44,514 nucleotides of DNA from JANYJJ01 sp031386065 (GCA_031386065.1 JANNBZ010000167.1:1-44514); one strand, 5' to 3'. Shown: positions 24,977-33,921, numbered from the stretch's first letter. The notes: a model not told the origin generated them from the sequence alone. Translations and numbers: made by a program.

Positions 24977-25488
24977 CATCTCCGCCGACCGATCTCGAAC
25001 CGTTGATCGCACTCATCGCCCGCATCGCCGAGCAGGCGCGGCTTCTGCGCTTCACGAGTCTCAACGAAGCCACCGCCTGGGAACTGGGCTCGCGGCTCAG
25101 GGCGCTGGCTGCGGCGCGCAGCGTGGCAGTGACCATCGAGGTGCGGCTCGCGCGCGAGACGGTGTTCTTCTGCGCGATGCCCGGAACATCACCGGCAAAC
25201 GCCGATTGGGCGCGGCGCAAGCGCAACACGGTCGAGCTGCTGTCGCGCAGCTCGTACGGCGTGGGGCGAAGCCTTGCGCTCGAAGGAACGTCGCTGGAGT
25301 CCAGCATGGGCTTGCCAACGCGCGACTACGCCAGCCACGGGGGCAGCGTGCCCCTGTGCACATCGAATGGCCTGTGCGTGGGTGTGGTGACGGTGTCGGG
25401 CTTGCCCCAGCGCGAAGACCATGCGCTGGTGATCGAGGTGCTCGCCGCGCTCTGCGGCGTGCCGCTGGCCGACGTGGCCATGGAATGA
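24973..25488 (+). CDS. UPF0303 / heme-degrading-domain-like protein
   Basis: 171 residues from ATG 24973, overlapping the previous stop. The pattern AWELGSRLRALAAARSVAVTIEVRLARETVFFCAMPG, split by the 20-residue rule here only as a region near residues 36-72, and the RKRNTVELLSRSSYGVG and GGSVPL segments match UPF0303 (HbpS/GlcG-related) proteins, small alpha/beta proteins of unclear function often found beside sugar catabolic genes. Its stop overlaps the next start (ATGA), so stoichiometric expression with the two oxidoreductase/isomerase neighbours is likely. The fold assignment is firm; the role is unknown. Confidence 0.75.
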   Translation: MTSPPTDLEPLIALIARIAEQARLLRFTSLNEATAWELGSRLRALAAARSVAVTIEVRLARETVFFCAMPGTSPANADWARRKRNTVELLSRSSYGVGRSLALEGTSLESSMGLPTRDYASHGGSVPLCTSNGLCVGVVTVSGLPQREDHALVIEVLAALCGVPLADVAME

Positions 25489-26750
25489 GCGTCACGGCTG
25501 GGCGTTCACCGGACCACCGCATCGTGGAGGCGCGAACGACACCCAACTTTCGTGACCCGCGCGTGCTCCTTGGCCACGTGCAGCACACGATGGATTTCTA
25601 CCACCCGCGCTGCATCGACCCCAGCGGCGGTTTCTATCACCACTTCAAGGACGACGGCGAGGTCTACGACCGCTCGACCCGACACCTGGTCAGCAGCGCG
25701 CGGTTCGTCTTCAACTACGCGATGGCGTTTCGACATTTCGGCCGCCCCGATTACCTGGACGGCGTGCGCCACGGCCTGAGGTTCCTGCGCGAGTCGCATC
25801 GAAACCCGCTGACCGGCGGCTACGCATGGCAGTTGCGGTGGGCGGACGGCGAAGCGATCGTCATCGACGGCAGCAACCATTGTTATGGGCTGGCGTTTGT
25901 GCTGCTGGCGCATGCGCACGCGCTGATGGCCGGCCTGGAAGCGGCGCGGCCCGGCGTGTCAGAGGTGTTCGAGCTGGCCGAGGCGCACTTCTGGGAGCCG
26001 CAGCACGGGCTCTATGCCGACGAGGCCAGCGCCGACTGGTCAACGCGCTCCGCTTACCGCGGCCAGAACGCCAACATGCACATGTGCGAAGCGCTGATCG
26101 CTGCCTTCGAGGCCACCGGCGAACCGCGATACCTGCTGCGCGCCGAAACGCTGGCGCGACACATCACCGTGCGGCAGGCCGCGCTGGCCGGCGGCCTGGT
26201 GTGGGAACACCACCGGGCCGACTGGTCGGTCGACTGGGACTACAACAAGGCCGACCAGAGCAACATCTTTCGCCCTTGGGGCTACCAGCCCGGTCACCTC
26301 ACGGAATGGGCCAAGTTGCTGTTGACTCTGGAGCGGTACGGTGGGCATTTGGCTGGCGGCACAGACTGGCTGCTGCCCCGCGCAAGGTCGCTGTTCGATG
26401 CGGCCCTGGCGCAGGCCTGGGATGCGCGCCACGGCGGTCTGCACTACGGATTCGGCCCGGACGGCAAGGTGTGTGACAGCGACAAATACTTCTGGGTCCA
26501 GGCCGAAAGCCTGGCCGCAGCAGCGCTGCTCGCCGACCGCACCGGGCAGGCGCGCTACTGGGATTGGTATGGCCAACTGTGGGCCTACAGCTGGGCGCAT
26601 TTTGTCGATCACGAGCACGGTGCCTGGTTCCGCATCCTCAGCGCAAGCAACCGGAAGCTCAGCGACGAAAAAAGCCCGGCCGGCAAGACCGGCTACCACA
26701 CCATGGGCGCGTGCTACGAGGTCATCCGGCTGTTCTCGCACCCGGCTTAG
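25485..26750 (+). CDS. AGE-family sugar epimerase/isomerase
   Basis: 421 residues from ATG 25485, which overlaps the previous stop. It belongs to the N-acylglucosamine 2-epimerase superfamily ((alpha/alpha)6 barrel), shown by GGFYHHFKDDGEVYDR near the N-terminus, RGQNANMHMCEALIAAFEATG in the centre (about residues 189-209), DSDKYFWVQAESLAAA and DHEHGAWFRIL. Length and motifs are closest to mannose isomerase/YihS-type enzymes. It likely interconverts an aldose and ketose or epimerises C2. It ends 14 bp before a PIP box that belongs to the next operon. Confidence 0.9.
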   Translation: MSVTAGRSPDHRIVEARTTPNFRDPRVLLGHVQHTMDFYHPRCIDPSGGFYHHFKDDGEVYDRSTRHLVSSARFVFNYAMAFRHFGRPDYLDGVRHGLRFLRESHRNPLTGGYAWQLRWADGEAIVIDGSNHCYGLAFVLLAHAHALMAGLEAARPGVSEVFELAEAHFWEPQHGLYADEASADWSTRSAYRGQNANMHMCEALIAAFEATGEPRYLLRAETLARHITVRQAALAGGLVWEHHRADWSVDWDYNKADQSNIFRPWGYQPGHLTEWAKLLLTLERYGGHLAGGTDWLLPRARSLFDAALAQAWDARHGGLHYGFGPDGKVCDSDKYFWVQAESLAAAALLADRTGQARYWDWYGQLWAYSWAHFVDHEHGAWFRILSASNRKLSDEKSPAGKTGYHTMGACYEVIRLFSHPA

Positions 26751-26764
26751 CAAGCACACCGCAC

Positions 26765-26826
26765 TTCGGCTGGCCGCACGCCGGTTCGCATTCAACCGAC
26801 GCCAACACGGTCGCGCGATTCAACAT
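26765..26826 (+). promoter_or_regulatory. PIP box (TTCGG-N15-TTCGC) with -10 element before type III genes
   Basis: TTCGG (26765-26769), 15 bases, TTCGC (26785-26789) fits TTCGB-N15-TTCGB. CAACAT (26821-26826) starts after 31 bases, matching YANNNT, with exactly the same spacing as at the effector gene (3502-3563). It should drive the lytic transglycosylase-sctU-sctV-sctT segment under an HrpX/HrpB-type activator. Confidence 0.85.
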
Positions 26827-26906
26827 CGCGGCTGACTTGTTCAGGTGGGGTTGAAGATGCCGCGTGCAACGCAGGAAAGTGTCCGCTGAAACCGAGTCCG
26901 GCATCG

Positions 26907-27677
26907 GTGGCAGCCGGCCCGGCGTCAGGTCGCTGGAGAGGGGTGCTGCGCGCCCTGCCGCTTCTGCTGTGCTGCGACGCGCAGGCCTATTTTGCGTGCC
27001 AAGACCCGTGGGGCACGGTGTACCGCCTGCCGCTGGCCCACTCCGGGCTGAACTGCCAGGAAGTCGTGCTGGCCCCGCCCGAGCCGCACAGCATTGACAG
27101 CGCAGACGGCGCAGACGGCGCAGCCGAAGCGGCGGGTGGTGCGCTGGCGCTGGCCCCGGCCGGCGCGCACCACACGGGTCGCCTGCTGATGCAGGTGCAG
27201 GCACATGCACATGCACAGATGCAGGCGCAACGCAACAGCAGGGGGGCCACGGCCGGCGGGCCATCGACCGGACAGCGCGAGGCGTTTGAACAGTTGATCG
27301 TCAGTGCTGCGGTCCGCTACGGCCACGATGCGAGTTTGTTGAAGGCGATCGTGCAGGTGGAGTCGCGCTTCAATGCGGCCGCCGTGTCGCCGAAGGGGGC
27401 CATCGGCCTGATGCAGTTGATGCCGGCCACCGCCCGCGAACTGGGCGTGACCGAGCCTGCCACCAAGCTGTTCGACCCTGCAGTCAACCTGGACACCGGC
27501 GCGCGTCTGCTGCGCCAACTGCTGAACCGGTTTGCCGACCGGCCCGATCTGGCCATCGCCGCTTACAACGCAGGCACCGGCGCGGTGCTCAAACACGGGC
27601 GCGAAATTCCACCGTACCCGGAAACACAGGCCTACGTGCGCGATGTGGCGGCGGAGTTCGCCCGCTTGAACCGATAG
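26907..27677 (+). CDS. Type III secretion-associated lytic transglycosylase
   Basis: 256 residues from GTG 26907, the first plausible in-frame start. A signal peptide (RGVLRALPLLLCCDAQA) precedes YFACQD. Residues 25-125 are a variable Ala/His/Gln-rich region. The SLT domain begins near 130, with the catalytic Glu at about 152 in VQVESRFN, then SPKGAIGLMQLMPATA and AAYNAGTGAV. It would cut peptidoglycan to let the secretion apparatus assemble, like HpaH/Hpa2 of Xanthomonas or IpgF. The PIP box 118 bp upstream and the following sct genes support this rather than a housekeeping role. Alternative starts upstream of 26907 are non-standard codons only. Confidence 0.88.
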   Translation: MAAGPASGRWRGVLRALPLLLCCDAQAYFACQDPWGTVYRLPLAHSGLNCQEVVLAPPEPHSIDSADGADGAAEAAGGALALAPAGAHHTGRLLMQVQAHAHAQMQAQRNSRGATAGGPSTGQREAFEQLIVSAAVRYGHDASLLKAIVQVESRFNAAAVSPKGAIGLMQLMPATARELGVTEPATKLFDPAVNLDTGARLLRQLLNRFADRPDLAIAAYNAGTGAVLKHGREIPPYPETQAYVRDVAAEFARLNR

Positions 27678-27839
27678 ACGGGCCGAGCTACCGCGCGCTT
27701 GCATCGCTTGCCGACACGGCGCTTCGCATCGGCGCAGCGGGCAGGCACGGCGCGCGACTAGCCTGAATACCGTTGGGTAAGTGTCGTTAGGCAACAGCCT
27801 TTGCGGCAGCGCACTTCGCGCACTCACTCGAGCCAGCGC

Positions 27840-28907
27840 ATGTCATCCGAAAAGACCGAAGAGCCAACCGACCAGAAGCTGCGCAAGTCGCGTGAAAAGG
27901 GTCAGGTCGCCAAGAGCGCGGACTTGTCGCAGGCGATCTCGATGCTCGGCGTCATGGTGGCGCTGCTGCTGATGGCCGACGACATGTTTGATCGCATGCG
28001 TGTTGTCTTCGGCAACGCCGTGAATTTCGGAGATGGCGACCTGCCGCTTGCCGACCTCTACAAGCGCATGGGGGCAATGGCGCTCGAAATGGGGTTCATC
28101 GTGATGCCGCTGGTGCTGGTGGCGGCGGTTTTTTCGGTGGTGGGCGTGATGTCGCACGTTGGCGTGCTGGTGGCCATGGAGGCTGTTTCGCCCAAGGTCG
28201 AAAACCTCAATCCTGCCGCCGGCCTGAAGAAGATCTTCTCGGCCAAGTCGCTGATGGTGCTGGCACAGATGGTCGTCAAGGCGGTGGTGCTGGGGGTGGT
28301 TGCGTGGAAAGTGATCATCGTCTTGCTGCCGCTGTTGACAGGTGCTGTGTACCAATCGGTGCCGGCCATCGGCACGATTGCCTGGGTTGCCGTCAGCAAG
28401 CTGTTGTGCATCGGCTTGCTGCTGTTCTTGCTGCTCGGGCCCGTCGACTTTGCGATTCAGCGCTGGCAGTTCATGAAGGGCCAGCGGATGTCGAAGGAAG
28501 ACATCAAGCGCGAGTACAAGGACGCCGAGGGCGACCCGGAAATGAAACACCAGCGCGAGCAGCTCGCGCATGAAATTGCCACCGGGCCCGACCGCAAGCA
28601 GGCGGTCGAAGGGGCCAGCGCCGTGATCGTGAACCCGACCCACTACGCGGTCGCGATTCGCTACGCGCCGCACTTTTCGGCATTGCCGATCGTCGTGGCC
28701 AAGGGCTTCGACGAAAACGCGCTGCTGATCCGGGGCTATGCAGAACGCGCCGGCGTGCCGGTATTCGGCAACCCACCGCTGGCGCGCGCCCTGTTCAAAG
28801 TGCCGTTGAACGAACCGGTCCCCGAAGCGCTTTTCGGGGCGGTGGCTGCCGTTCTGCGCTGGGTCGGCTCCATCGGGCCGGCGCCTGACCACCACACACT
28901 CTCCTGA
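27840..28907 (+). CDS. sctU: Type III secretion export apparatus switch protein SctU
   Basis: 355 residues from ATG 27840 (MSSEKTEEPTDQKLRKSREKGQVAKS), the usual HrcU/YscU N-terminus; a TTG at 27801 would add an atypical extension. Four membrane segments precede the cytoplasmic domain. The autocleavage motif NPTH is at about residues 265-268, within VIVNPTHYAVAIRY. It controls the substrate switch. The type III rather than flagellar FlhB assignment rests on the PIP-box operon, lytic transglycosylase and absence of flagellar genes. 162 bp separate it from the transglycosylase with no clear promoter. Confidence 0.92.
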   Translation: MSSEKTEEPTDQKLRKSREKGQVAKSADLSQAISMLGVMVALLLMADDMFDRMRVVFGNAVNFGDGDLPLADLYKRMGAMALEMGFIVMPLVLVAAVFSVVGVMSHVGVLVAMEAVSPKVENLNPAAGLKKIFSAKSLMVLAQMVVKAVVLGVVAWKVIIVLLPLLTGAVYQSVPAIGTIAWVAVSKLLCIGLLLFLLLGPVDFAIQRWQFMKGQRMSKEDIKREYKDAEGDPEMKHQREQLAHEIATGPDRKQAVEGASAVIVNPTHYAVAIRYAPHFSALPIVVAKGFDENALLIRGYAERAGVPVFGNPPLARALFKVPLNEPVPEALFGAVAAVLRWVGSIGPAPDHHTLS

Positions 28908-28921
28908 ATCATCGAGGCCGC

Positions 28922-31090
28922 ATGTCGACTCTGAACTCACCCAAGCGAAAGCGCGCGCCGTTCGCATACGGCGGCGACATCGGCATGGGCGCGATGATCG
29001 TCGCCATCCTGTCGCTGATGATCTTCCCGTTGCCCACCGCCGCTATTGACGGGCTGCTGGCACTGAACATCACCATCAGCGTGCTGCTGCTGATGGTGAC
29101 GCTGTACATCCCGAACGCAGTGGCGTTGTCCACCTTTCCGTCGCTGCTGCTGTTCACCACGCTGTTCCGCCTCGCGTTGAACATCGCCTCGACCAAACTG
29201 ATCCTGTTGCACGCCGACGCCGGGCACATCATCGAGGCCTTCGGCAACCTGGTCGTCGGCGGCAACCTGGTGGTCGGGCTGGTGGTGTTCATGATCATCA
29301 CCGTGGTGCAGTTCATCGTCATCACGAAAGGATCCGAGCGCGTCGCCGAAGTCGGCGCCCGGTTCACGCTCGACGCAATGCCCGGCAAGCAGATGAGCAT
29401 CGACAACGACGTGCGCGCTGGCCACCTGACCGGCGAGGAAGCACGCCGCAGGCGCGGCTTGCTGGCCATGGAAAGTCAGCTCCACGGCGGCATGGACGGC
29501 GCGATGAAGTTCGTCAAAGGTGACGCGATCGCCGGGCTGGTCATCACCGCCATCAACATTCTGGCGGGCATCATCATCGGCGTCACCTACCACCAGATGA
29601 CGGCCGGTGAGGCTGCCAACCGTTTTGCGGTGCTGTCGATCGGCGACGCGATGGTGTCGCAGATTCCGTCGCTGCTGATCTCGGTGGCCGCCGGCCTGCT
29701 CATCACCCGCGTCAGCAACTCGCAAGACGCCAAGCCGCGCTCGATGGGTGAAGAGATGTCGGCGCAACTCACGACCAACCCCAAGGCCATGTACATGGCG
29801 GCGGCCTTGCTGTGCGGCTTTGCGGCGGTGCCAGGCTTTCCCTGGTACGTGTTCCTGTTTCTCGCGGCATTGCTGGTGGCGGCTGCGCGGGTGCTGGTCA
29901 AGAAGAACAAGACGGTCGAGCTGACAGGGGTGGGAATTCTGAAAAGCCTTCAGCGCGAAGGTGCCCGTGGAGAACCGGCCGGGATCGAGGACAAGGGCGC
30001 CTCTTTCAGCGCACCACTGGGCGCCAGACTCTGCACCGGCCTCGGTGCTTCGCTCGACAAGGCCGCCCTCAACGCAGCCTTCGAAGCGGAGCGCGCCGCC
30101 CTGCAGGAACAGCTTGGACTTCCGTTCCCCGGCATCCGCGTCTGGACTCGCCCAGAGCAAACCGAAGCGACCTACGACCTCCTGATTCACGACGTGCCCA
30201 CGGGCAGCGGCACGCTGCTGGCGAACCAGCGGCTGGTGATCGAGGCGCCCGACGATTGGTTCCACGGGCGGGCCAGCGCACAAGGCGCGGCGGGTCAGGC
30301 TTCGAGTCACTGGATTGCCGGCGACGACCCGGCCGATGCCAGCGGCGTGCTGTCGCTTTCACACGAGCAGGTGCTGGCGCGGCATGCCGGCGAGTTGCTG
30401 CGCGGACACGCTCATTTGTTCCTGGGAATTCAGGAAGTGCAGTGGGTTCTGGAGCGCATGGCCGTCGACTACCCGGGCCTGGTCGGCGAAGTGCAGAAAG
30501 TGCTGCCGATGCAGCGCATTGCCGAGGTGCTGCGCCGGCTGCTTGAAGAACAGATTTCGATTCGCAACATGCGCGCCATTTTCGAGAGCCTGATCGTCTG
30601 GGGACCGAAAGAGAAAGACATGCTCATGCTGACCGAATACGTGCGCGGCGACCTCGGCCGCTACCTTGCGCACCGTGCCACCAATGGCACCGGCGTGGTG
30701 TCTGCGGTGCTGCTGGAACCGGGTCTGGAAAAGGCGGTTCGCGAATCGATCAAGCCCACACCGGCGGGAAACTTTCGCCGCTTTGCGCCGCTCGACCTGA
30801 TGATCGCCGAGCTTGCATTCAAGGCCTGCGCAGCATTGACACAAAAAGCAGCGTCAACCTGCGCCAAAACGCAGGCTGCGGTAGCCACGCAAGCGCAAGC
30901 GTTGGTGGCGTGCCGGGCGCGTGCGGCGCGCAACCTGCAGCGACTGAACGACCTGAAACAGCGCGTCGAAAAAGTCTTGCGCGAGCGCGATGAACGCGAA
31001 GAAGACATGGACGCCGAGGAAAGCGAAGAGACTGCAGCCGCACGCATCTCGAAGCGCCGAATCGCTGACCGGGAGGCGGAGCATGTCTGA
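28922..31090 (+). CDS. sctV: SctV export gate protein with C-terminus replaced by HrpB7/SctO-like coiled coil
   Basis: 722 residues. The N-terminal 330 residues are the membrane domain of HrcV/FlhA proteins, with RFTLDAMPGKQMSIDND (FHIPEP family signature region) near 145-160. The cytoplasmic ring domain follows, up to VLRRLLEEQISIRNMRAI and LMLTEYVRGDLGRYLAHR. Conservation stops near residue 618 (TPAGNF); the usual last 60-75 residues ending SctV are absent. Instead about 100 residues are Ala/Gln/Arg/Glu-rich and coiled-coil-like, with RARAARNLQRLNDLKQRVEK and an acidic EEDMDAEESEE near the end. This pattern resembles the C-terminal half of HrpB7 (SctO), whose gene lies just before hrcT in Hrp2 clusters, as sctT does here. 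A deletion/rearrangement fusion is the best explanation. Its stop overlaps the sctT start by 8 bases. Confidence 0.85.
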   Translation: MSTLNSPKRKRAPFAYGGDIGMGAMIVAILSLMIFPLPTAAIDGLLALNITISVLLLMVTLYIPNAVALSTFPSLLLFTTLFRLALNIASTKLILLHADAGHIIEAFGNLVVGGNLVVGLVVFMIITVVQFIVITKGSERVAEVGARFTLDAMPGKQMSIDNDVRAGHLTGEEARRRRGLLAMESQLHGGMDGAMKFVKGDAIAGLVITAINILAGIIIGVTYHQMTAGEAANRFAVLSIGDAMVSQIPSLLISVAAGLLITRVSNSQDAKPRSMGEEMSAQLTTNPKAMYMAAALLCGFAAVPGFPWYVFLFLAALLVAAARVLVKKNKTVELTGVGILKSLQREGARGEPAGIEDKGASFSAPLGARLCTGLGASLDKAALNAAFEAERAALQEQLGLPFPGIRVWTRPEQTEATYDLLIHDVPTGSGTLLANQRLVIEAPDDWFHGRASAQGAAGQASSHWIAGDDPADASGVLSLSHEQVLARHAGELLRGHAHLFLGIQEVQWVLERMAVDYPGLVGEVQKVLPMQRIAEVLRRLLEEQISIRNMRAIFESLIVWGPKEKDMLMLTEYVRGDLGRYLAHRATNGTGVVSAVLLEPGLEKAVRESIKPTPAGNFRRFAPLDLMIAELAFKACAALTQKAASTCAKTQAAVATQAQALVACRARAARNLQRLNDLKQRVEKVLRERDEREEDMDAEESEETAAARISKRRIADREAEHV

Positions 31091-31901
31091 TGCGTCTTTG
31101 GGAATCGGCAGCGCGCTGTTCGACCTGTACCACTCGTTTGAAGGCATGTTGCTGCTGATGGCGCTGACGACGATCCGCATCTACGCGGCCATGGCGATCT
31201 TGCCGGCCACCTCGGAAACCGTGCTCCCCGGGATGACGCGTGGAGCGCTGGCGTTCATCCTTGCAGGCTACGTGTCGCTTGGCCAAACCGTGCCCGAGGT
31301 GCTGGAACTGGGCAGCGGCGCATTGCTTGCGCTGGCACTCAAGGAATTGTTTCTTGGGGTGTTGATCGGATTTTCGGCGTCCACGGTGTTCTGGATCGCA
31401 GAGTGCGTGGGCGCGCTGATCGACACCCAAACCGGCTACAACAGTGTGCAGATGTCGAACCCGATGAGCGGCGAACAGAGCACGCCGGTGTCGGCGCTGC
31501 TGTTGCAGTTTTGCGTGGTGATTTTTTACCTGCTGGGTGGCATGCTGGTGTTCCTTGGCGCCCTGCTGGACTCTTTCAAGGCGTGGCCGCTGATGGCGAC
31601 GCTGCCTTCCATGACAGGCAGCGCCGAGGTCTTCGTGGTGCAACAAGCCGACACGCTGATGACGGCGACCCTGAAGTTCGCCGCGCCGGTGCTGCTGATT
31701 CTTGTGTTGATCGATCTGGCCGTCGGGCTCATCACGCGCGTGGCAGACAAGCTTGAACCGTCAAGCATCGGGCAGCCTGTGAAGGCGGCCGTGGGGATGG
31801 TGATCGTCGCCTTGATGATCAGCGTCTTCGCCGCGCAGGTGCGGCAACTGCTGCTGCCCACCGACCTGATGCAACGCATGCATCGGATGTTGCCGAGCTG
31901 A
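31083..31901 (+). CDS. sctT: Type III secretion export apparatus protein SctT
   Basis: 272 residues from ATG 31083, overlapping the sctV stop. Several membrane segments and the signatures ATTRIYAAMAILPAT-like region near residues 22-38, ALKELFLGVLIGF (about 97-109) and DTQTGYNSVQMSNPMSG identify the HrcT/YscT/FliR family; the YscT/HrcT branch fits better than FliR. It forms the export gate core with SctR and SctS, neither of which is in the window. Confidence 0.92.
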   Translation: MSDASLGIGSALFDLYHSFEGMLLLMALTTIRIYAAMAILPATSETVLPGMTRGALAFILAGYVSLGQTVPEVLELGSGALLALALKELFLGVLIGFSASTVFWIAECVGALIDTQTGYNSVQMSNPMSGEQSTPVSALLLQFCVVIFYLLGGMLVFLGALLDSFKAWPLMATLPSMTGSAEVFVVQQADTLMTATLKFAAPVLLILVLIDLAVGLITRVADKLEPSSIGQPVKAAVGMVIVALMISVFAAQVRQLLLPTDLMQRMHRMLPS

Positions 31902-31925
31902 CCACCGCCCTGTTTTGGAGCCCGC

Positions 31926-32645
31926 ATGCACACCACGCAACACCGCCTCGAAACGCCCGACAAGCTGCGCGTACCTGAACATCGCAATGAATGCACGATC
32001 ATCAAGAACGCGCGGCTGTGCATTCGCGAATTCAACCTCGCAGACGCTCCCGCCCTGCAGCAAATGCACGCCGATTCAAGGGTTACGGCCCTGCTCATCG
32101 ATGACGGCGGCGTGCCTTTGAACGATGCAACCAATGCGGCCCGGTTCATCCATTCCGCCGTGCAGCTCTATCAGCAATACGAGGGATACGGAATCTGGGC
32201 CGTTGACGCGCTGCTTGCGCCCGATGCTTCCGGACCCCATTCGCCAGAGCACGGCGCTCGTACAGAATTTTGTGGCTTCTTCGCCCTGATGCCTGTCAAC
32301 GAGCTGCCGGGCGACGTTGAAATTGGTATCCGGCTGAAGCCGTCGACGTGGGGCTCGGGCTTGTCTTTCGAAGGCACCCGCCTGTTGCTTGGCTACGCCT
32401 TTGACCAGCTCCAATTGAGCGAGGTGTGGGCGTTTTGCGACCCGCGCAACCGCTCGGCCCGCGCGAACAACGAGGCCCAGGGCGCAGACTGGATTCGTGA
32501 CGCTGCATACCAGGACCGCCTGGCCAGTCACTACCTTCTCAGCCGCAGCGTGTTCGAGACAACGCGACACGAATCCCGGCAACAACGGATGCGCGCTGTG
32601 CTGCGACGCCGAGCGATCAATGAGGCTGCAACTGGTTCCTTGTGA
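31926..32645 (+). CDS. GNAT-family N-acetyltransferase (RimJ/RimL type)
   Basis: 239 residues starting 24 bp after sctT. After a 35-residue polar N-terminus comes ARLCIREFNLADAPALQQMH, a typical RimJ/RimL start, then GYGIWAVD, VEIGIRLKPSTWGSGLSFEGTRL (near residues 133-157, with the acetyl-CoA loop altered from the usual RxxGxG/A to GSGLSFE) and RNRSARANNEAQG. The close spacing suggests it is read through from the secretion operon, so it could be an accessory or even a secreted acetyltransferase, but nothing in the sequence proves either. Confidence 0.75.
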   Translation: MHTTQHRLETPDKLRVPEHRNECTIIKNARLCIREFNLADAPALQQMHADSRVTALLIDDGGVPLNDATNAARFIHSAVQLYQQYEGYGIWAVDALLAPDASGPHSPEHGARTEFCGFFALMPVNELPGDVEIGIRLKPSTWGSGLSFEGTRLLLGYAFDQLQLSEVWAFCDPRNRSARANNEAQGADWIRDAAYQDRLASHYLLSRSVFETTRHESRQQRMRAVLRRRAINEAATGSL

Positions 32646-32700
32646 ACCGTTCCGGGTCTTCCCATGACAATGCGTCGAACTCTCCGAACGAGGCTCACGC

Positions 32701-33855
32701 ATGTCAGCAGCACTGCCATTCCGCCTGCACATTCAGGACGGCGCGATCGATGATTTGCGCGAGCGACTTGCGCGCACCCGGTTTCCCGATCAGGCACCCG
32801 GGGAGCCCTGGGCCTACGGCACCGATGTCGGCTATCTGAAGCAACTGGTTGAGCATTGGCACAGCCGCTTCGACTGGCGCTCGCAGGAAGCGCGGCTGAA
32901 CGCCTTCCCGCAGTACACGGTGCCTTTGCATGGCATCGACTTGCACTTTCTTCACGTCGTTGGCACGGGACCCAAACCGTATCCGCTGCTGTTGTCGCAT
33001 GGCTGGCCGGGGTCGGTGTTCGAGTTCCTCGACATCATCCCGCGCCTCACCGATCCCGCGCGTTTCGGCGGCGATCCGGCTGACGCCTTTACCGTGGTCG
33101 TTCCGTCCCTGCCTGGCTACGGTTTGTCGTTCACGCCGGGACAACCGCGCTTCAGCCTGGAGATGATTGCCGATTGCTTTGCGGAGTTGATGACCGGCGT
33201 GCTCGGGTTCGAGCGTTTTGCAGCGCAGGGCGGAGACTGGGGCGCGTTTGTCACGTCGCGTCTGGGTGCGGTGCACGCGGACAAGCTGATCGGAATCCAT
33301 TTGAACCTGCTGGCCTTGAGGCGCGACCCGAACAGGCTGTCGAACCCGACGCCTGATGAGCAAAAGTATCGCGACGAACTCGAACTTTTTGTCAAAGAGG
33401 AAATGGGTTACCAGTGGATCCAGGGCACGCGGCCGCAGACTTTGGCCTTCGGCTTGAACGATTCCCCGGCGGGCCTGGCGGCGTGGATCGTCGAGAAGTT
33501 CCGAGCATGGTCCGACTGTGGGGGCGACGTGGAAAGCGTGTTCTCGAAGGATCACCTGCTCGCCAACATCAGTTTGTATTGGTTCACTGGCGCCATCGGC
33601 GCGTCCTTCTGGCCGTACTACGCCCGCATGCATGCAGCGTGGCCGATTCCCGATGGCGGGGTGACGGTACCGGTGGGTTACGCGGCGTTCCCGCGCGAGA
33701 TCTTGCGTCCGCCTCGGTCGGTGGCCGAGAAGGTCTACACCGACATCCGTCGATGGACCGTGATGCCGAAGGGGGGGCATTTCGCCGCGATGGAGCAGCC
33801 CGAAGCGCTGGCCCGCGAGATCACCGAGTTCTTTCGTCCGCTGCGGCCGCGTTAG
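32701..33855 (+). CDS. Epoxide hydrolase (EHN-domain alpha/beta hydrolase)
   Basis: 384 residues. The N-terminal EHN domain (PFRLHIQDGAIDDLRERLAR) is typical of microsomal-type epoxide hydrolases. HGWPGS (about residues 100-105) is the oxyanion loop, QGGDWGAFV supplies the nucleophilic Asp near 180, and PKGGHFAAMEQPE near 359 the catalytic His. It hydrolyses an epoxide or related ester. It stands alone between the GNAT gene and the GntR operon with 55 bp before it and no clear promoter. Confidence 0.9.
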   Translation: MSAALPFRLHIQDGAIDDLRERLARTRFPDQAPGEPWAYGTDVGYLKQLVEHWHSRFDWRSQEARLNAFPQYTVPLHGIDLHFLHVVGTGPKPYPLLLSHGWPGSVFEFLDIIPRLTDPARFGGDPADAFTVVVPSLPGYGLSFTPGQPRFSLEMIADCFAELMTGVLGFERFAAQGGDWGAFVTSRLGAVHADKLIGIHLNLLALRRDPNRLSNPTPDEQKYRDELELFVKEEMGYQWIQGTRPQTLAFGLNDSPAGLAAWIVEKFRAWSDCGGDVESVFSKDHLLANISLYWFTGAIGASFWPYYARMHAAWPIPDGGVTVPVGYAAFPREILRPPRSVAEKVYTDIRRWTVMPKGGHFAAMEQPEALAREITEFFRPLRPR

Positions 33856-33921
33856 ACAGGGTTCTCAGCGTTCACGCGCAGACGCGCAGCGCAGATCGGC
33901 TTGAGCTGATGGAGCTTGAGC

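Noticed and set aside
24921..25484. Upstream extension of the AGE-family frame, giving 609 residues
   Set aside because: Overlaps the UPF0303-like gene in another frame; family similarity begins after the ATG at 25485.
27678..27839. Possible PIP box before sctU
   Set aside because: Single TTCGC motifs occur but no partner at 15-base spacing.
27840..31901. Flagellar flhB-flhA-fliR instead of type III sctU-sctV-sctT
   Set aside because: PIP-box promoter, adjacent lytic transglycosylase, HrcT-like sequence and no flagellar genes favour the non-flagellar system.
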